Part shown: positions 62,001-64,000 of the stretch, in pieces
How positions within the stretch are numbered: the first letter of the stretch is position 1
Layout: each line of letters starts with the position of its first letter
Assembly (NCBI RefSeq): GCF_001983935.1
Contig: NZ_CP017641.1
Location: 1 to 64,000 of the forward strand
DNA length: 64,000 nt
Direction: 5' to 3'
Source: Fuerstiella marisgermanici
GTDB lineage: Bacteria; Planctomycetota; Planctomycetia; Planctomycetales; Planctomycetaceae
The notes under the pieces: generated by a model
Told to the model about the DNA's origin: nothing
The model's database searches: none
The model's input: only the letters and a program-made list of their open reading frames with translations
Program-made: the position numbers and the translations under genes

Positions 62001-62772
62001 AATGAGCTCGGTCGGTATGCAGTGGAACAGCGCCACCAAAAGCGTCGCTCGCCGCCGCACCAGTAAACTGTCCGCCAGCGTTTACCAGATTGGAAAATGA
62101 GTCTGATGTGCCGAAGCCGAAAACGTGTCCCAGTTCGTGCAACGCAACGGAGAATAAGTCGTTCTGGCCCGGAGTCGGCGCATTCAAATCGGAGTGCCAG
62201 TTCACATTGCTGCTGAATGTAATGGTGCCGCCCCATGTGCCGAAGTCGGTGTCGTCGGTACCGTTGGGCTTCATCCCGGTTTGTCCACGAGTCAGGACAT
62301 CATCGACGAAGGCGGGCACGCCTGAGGCTGACGATCCGCCGGGCCCGCCAATGGCCAATGAAGAAAGAGGGCGACTTCCGACAAAGACGATGATCTGATC
62401 TGCCGCGACTTCAAGGTTGCTGAGCCGTACTTCACTGCCCGTCCCGGGGTTGCCGAAAATTGCCGTCCAGTTATTGCTGCTGGCGGAAGGATCAATCGCT
62501 GTAAGGCGATCGTCGATACGCTGCTCATAAATCCGAGCGGCCTCTTCAAGCACGTCCTGCCGCTGCGAATTGAAGAATCCGTTGGTGTCGTAGCGGTAGT
62601 CGAATGCGATGTCGATGGTTAGCAGCAGCCGGTCCTCAAGCCGTTCACCTGTCGCATGAGCGATATCGGCCGGGCCAGAAGCCAGCCGGAAACTGCGGCG
62701 GGAAGGGGGGCGTCTGCCGACCGGGCCGAACCGAGCAGCCACCTTCTGCCACCATGATCGAACGTTCTGCAT
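59098..62772 (-). CDS. Large secreted metalloprotease with GEVED and Fn3-like repeats
   Basis: 1,224 residues. Basic N-terminus and planctomycete leader motif RLEDRLLLT (about 44-52). The protease domain (about 55-310) has the zinc site HELGHVFGFGTSDSF at 212-226. The third ligand of the short metzincin motif is absent there; the His in RAHFAENT about 45 residues later, before ETLMAPEI, fits the leishmanolysin-like pattern. A GEVED domain (LDFGDAPDS to GEVEDHAV) follows. The rest is about eight Fn3-like repeats with shared wording (PTFAWSPV.GATRYELWIN, LPPGQYRAWVRAFNDDG, WSAG..F.VTE). Probably a secreted or surface protease; activity not proven. Divergent from the gene at 63221. Confidence 0.85.
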   Translation of the reverse strand: MQNVRSWWQKVAARFGPVGRRPPSRRSFRLASGPADIAHATGERLEDRLLLTIDIAFDYRYDTNGFFNSQRQDVLEEAARIYEQRIDDRLTAIDPSASSNNWTAIFGNPGTGSEVRLSNLEVAADQIIVFVGSRPLSSLAIGGPGGSSASGVPAFVDDVLTRGQTGMKPNGTDDTDFGTWGGTITFSSNVNWHSDLNAPTPGQNDLFSVALHELGHVFGFGTSDSFSNLVNAGGQFTGAAASDAFGGAVPLHTDRAHFAENTTSTPPGTATIQETLMAPEITTGTRKQITTVDWAALSDMGWEVADVAAPLDFGDAPDSIAGTSTGNYQTRQADDGPSHVLRPGLKIGDSVDGDNGGQQNTSATADDSVGLADEDGVDASALIFVEGTAASIDVTVTNTTGSNATLYGWIDLNSDGVFSNGTESANVIVPSGTQGGTVALNFPSIPIKSAGETFARFRLSTDTSASLPTGAAADGEVEDHAVSILTAASAYDPLPLFTWSAIAGAVRYELEVDNLTAGTTQYLLQSHLSTNSFRPHEALPAGRYRWRYRAHTGSDFQAFSDYAYLTILETESRPFFTDPVANSIDSLPTFAWSPVVGATRYELWINGTNRPRVIHQAHLTNASFTPETGLTADRYTAWVRAFDDRGPLYSWSAPFAFELTESSSSVLTDPAASATDTTPTFGWLPTAVDDYTLRISNVSTGQNNIVIDRNLTGTSYTLPSSLPPGNYAATIQATGLNISSAVTFQVQEVANQAEWVAPSSDSENPLPVFNWAAVSGASRYEVWVNDVSRGVARVVHNSSLTDTTFTAPNPLPPGQYRAWVRAFNDDGSIGTWSAGQNFYVTEAVNTPTVWSPDKITDNGSPRFTWSHVGQATHYRVSFSYGLTGGTNPLPLTQTRVQNNVLQLDTPFVLGDYVVSVTAFDGDRMLGTAEKRFQITTTDDDVSVYSPSGRIDTTRPTFTWSTVSNATRYALWVNDITRDVDAIILDYNVASPVYTPAFALQPGEYQVWTRAYNGVEAVSDWSAGAKFSVTESADVPVITAPLPNITSSMPIITWTALTPNSAVQSWQVEVQQEASGQPVFELITGVTATSVQPTTPLPPGDYRVRVRGVNTANASLAWSDFHVFTVEAATSATLVSPLATIPATSGEVLFAWSTVQTAARYELWVNNITTGELKYIHETSVTDISFRPTSAMPAGNYRAWIRGIADDGTPSAWSAGVEFTVAVEA

Positions 62773-63220
62773 CAGCGTTTTTACAGTGTGAAGGGCAAAT
62801 CGAGACGGGAGGATCGAAGGTAAGAGCGGGCTAAGCGGCCAAAACTAACAAAACGGTTGCCCTCTGGAACCGCCGGAAGGCCTTTCAGTGGCTCTGGCGG
62901 GCGCATGCTATCGAAATTTGTGGGCGGTTGACATGCGACACTGCGCTGCCCTGCTCTTCTGTAGCTGCGCGCTCACGCTCAATTTAAGAGGTTCTGACAC
63001 AGTGGGATACGGCAGTTTCTGCCGAGGGCCGCGTGCTGGTTATTCGGGCGCGGCAAAGTTGGGCGGTTCTGAGGCTTATTCCAAAAAAAACGAAAAGTTG
63101 CTGCGTTATGTTTATAGCTGTCCTGTCGATCGTGTCGAAAGATCCTGCTAGGAATAAGTCCGCATTTCAGCGGCCCGATGTGGATTGCTGCTGTCTCTGA
63201 TAAGGAAAAGGAAGCCAACG
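62773..63220. other. Divergent intergenic region
   Basis: 448 bp between the metalloprotease gene and the small secreted-protein gene. A frame at 62888-63151 crosses it but has no signs of being real. No structured RNA was recognised. Confidence 0.45.
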
Positions 63221-63811
63221 ATGCGAACGCACACACTCTTCACAAGAGCAACCAGTTTAGCGGTGTGCCTTGGAATTCTCATGTCCGGCCCAGTCTCAAT
63301 GGCGGGCGACGCGGGAATCATTAAGGACGTGGAACTCTCAAAAGACGGCGTACTGTACGGCCAGGTCTACACGCCCGCCGGACAGGCAGTCCCGGACGCT
63401 GTGGTTCAGTTGCGGTACCAGGGAACGGCAGTCGCCGCCGCGCGCTGCAACGAAAAAGGCCAGTTTGCGATCAACGGTGTACGCGGGGGAGCTCACGAAG
63501 TTGTTGTCGGTCCACTGCGAAATCCAGTTCGACTGTGGTCCGCCGGTTCGGCACCTAAAGTAGCTACTCAAGGCATTGTTGTTGCCGTCGATGAAGCCAT
63601 CGTCCGTGGTCAGGATATGTACTGCGAGCCTGGCTACGAAACCGGCCCTCCCACATCCGGTTTCGGAATGCTGGACGTGATCACACTGGCAACCGTCGGT
63701 GCTGCTGTTGGAGCATTGGTTGTCAGCATTGACAACAAGAACACACTGGAAGACAACGAAGACACACTCAAGCGACTGGAAGCCGGTCTGCTTGGACCAG
63801 CCAGCCCGTAA
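63221..63811 (+). CDS. Secreted protein with carboxypeptidase-regulatory-like domain
   Basis: 196 residues. Signal peptide MRTHTLFTRATSLAVCLGIL with cleavage near MAGDAG. Residues of about 40-110 form a carboxypeptidase regulatory-like beta sandwich (LYGQVYTPAGQAVPDAVVQL, NEKGQFAINGVRGGAHEVVV). A hydrophobic segment follows (LDVITLATVGAAVGALVVSI, about 150-172), probably a membrane anchor, and then a short charged end. Start chosen at the ATG at 63221, preceded by AAAGGAAG. This composition is frequent in planctomycete proteins of unknown role. It ends at a strong terminator shared with the next gene. Confidence 0.8.
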   Translation: MRTHTLFTRATSLAVCLGILMSGPVSMAGDAGIIKDVELSKDGVLYGQVYTPAGQAVPDAVVQLRYQGTAVAAARCNEKGQFAINGVRGGAHEVVVGPLRNPVRLWSAGSAPKVATQGIVVAVDEAIVRGQDMYCEPGYETGPPTSGFGMLDVITLATVGAAVGALVVSIDNKNTLEDNEDTLKRLEAGLLGPASP

Positions 63812-63874
63812 TACGGCACGCGAAAGAAGTTGCCACGATGTGAGTTAGACAGCAGCATCAGCAACTGGTTGAAG

Positions 63875-63916
63875 TTAAAAAGCCCGCGAATGTCATCACA
63901 TTCGCGGGCTTTTTTA
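63875..63916. terminator. Bidirectional rho-independent terminator
   Basis: Stem AGCCCGCGAATGT / ACATTCGCGGGCT with a four-base loop. A T-run follows on the plus strand and a shorter one on the minus strand. It separates the convergent genes at 63221 and 63952. Confidence 0.92.
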
Positions 63917-63951
63917 TGCGCAGTGAGTTGTGTTCGTGGACGGCTGAATTC

Positions 63952-64000
63952 TTACAGAGCACCTTCGCCGGTGATGACGACGCGAACCGTGCGGAACAGA
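63952..64000 (-). CDS. C-terminal end of an unidentified gene (truncated by window edge)
   Basis: Only the last 15 codons and the TAA are inside the window. They read LFRTVRVVITGEGAL-stop on the minus strand, and the shared terminator at 63875-63916 fits a gene ending here. Too short to assign a family. Confidence 0.5.
   Translation of the reverse strand, partial: LFRTVRVVITGEGAL

Noticed and set aside
62888-63151. 87-codon plus-strand frame before the small secreted protein gene
   Set aside because: No ribosome binding site, no motif, and it lies in the divergent promoter region.

Overview
The window looks like planctomycete (Planctomycetota) chromosome, opened exactly at the first base of dnaA. 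The reasons are: three very large secreted proteins with the planctomycete LExRxLL-type leader (LEPKALLAA, LESRALLT, LEDRLLLT); two PEP-CTERM proteins; a dockerin-like C-terminal cassette; moderately high GC; sparse operons; and long intergenic gaps with palindromic dispersed repeats. The genus is not determined; a marine Fuerstiella/Gimesia-like planctomycete is only a guess.

Layout. 1-10.5 kb is mostly housekeeping: dnaA, a convergent TPR/Q-rich lipoprotein, a FAH-family hydrolase followed after 10 nt by a SpoU/TrmH rRNA methyltransferase, an ABC-2 permease, an ABC exporter-like protein whose ATPase domain has lost its catalytic motifs, proA and rpsR. After a 1.4-kb gap comes a single 21-kb gene (11.9-33.1 kb) for a ~7,080-residue Calx-beta protein. 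Its middle is three tandem arrays: 8 x 492 bp, 5 x 720 bp and about 8 x 348 bp. 33.3-41.6 kb holds two PEP-CTERM proteins (one a leishmanolysin-like protease), a frameshifted mscL, a DCC-family protein, a MogA/MoaB protein, a His-rich secreted protein, an aldo/keto reductase, a Cys-pair protein with a small partner, and tRNA-Leu(CAA). At 42.2-56.5 kb lies a second giant (~4,750 aa) with a BNR/sortilin-like propeller, about 24 Calx-beta domains and two SdrD-like B domains. 56.7-64 kb holds pyrH, a hypothetical gene, an H1-like Lys/Ala-rich protein, a third secreted protein (protease plus GEVED plus Fn3-like repeats), a small secreted regulatory-domain-like protein and the end of another gene.

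How it fits together. More than 60% of the window encodes envelope or extracellular proteins. Calx-beta, dockerin-like and haemolysin-type motifs all suggest calcium-dependent extracellular structures. Two proteins share the metzincin-like zinc site. No secretion machinery, exosortase or regulator for them lies in the window. The most unusual observations are the nearly identical in-frame repeat arrays with higher-order periodicity, the motif-less ABC ATPase, the single-base lesion in mscL, a Trp-rich segment inserted in both B domains of the second giant, three families of structured non-coding repeats, and a decayed copy of the pyrH 3' end. Nothing here was tested by database search; family names come from motifs read by eye.
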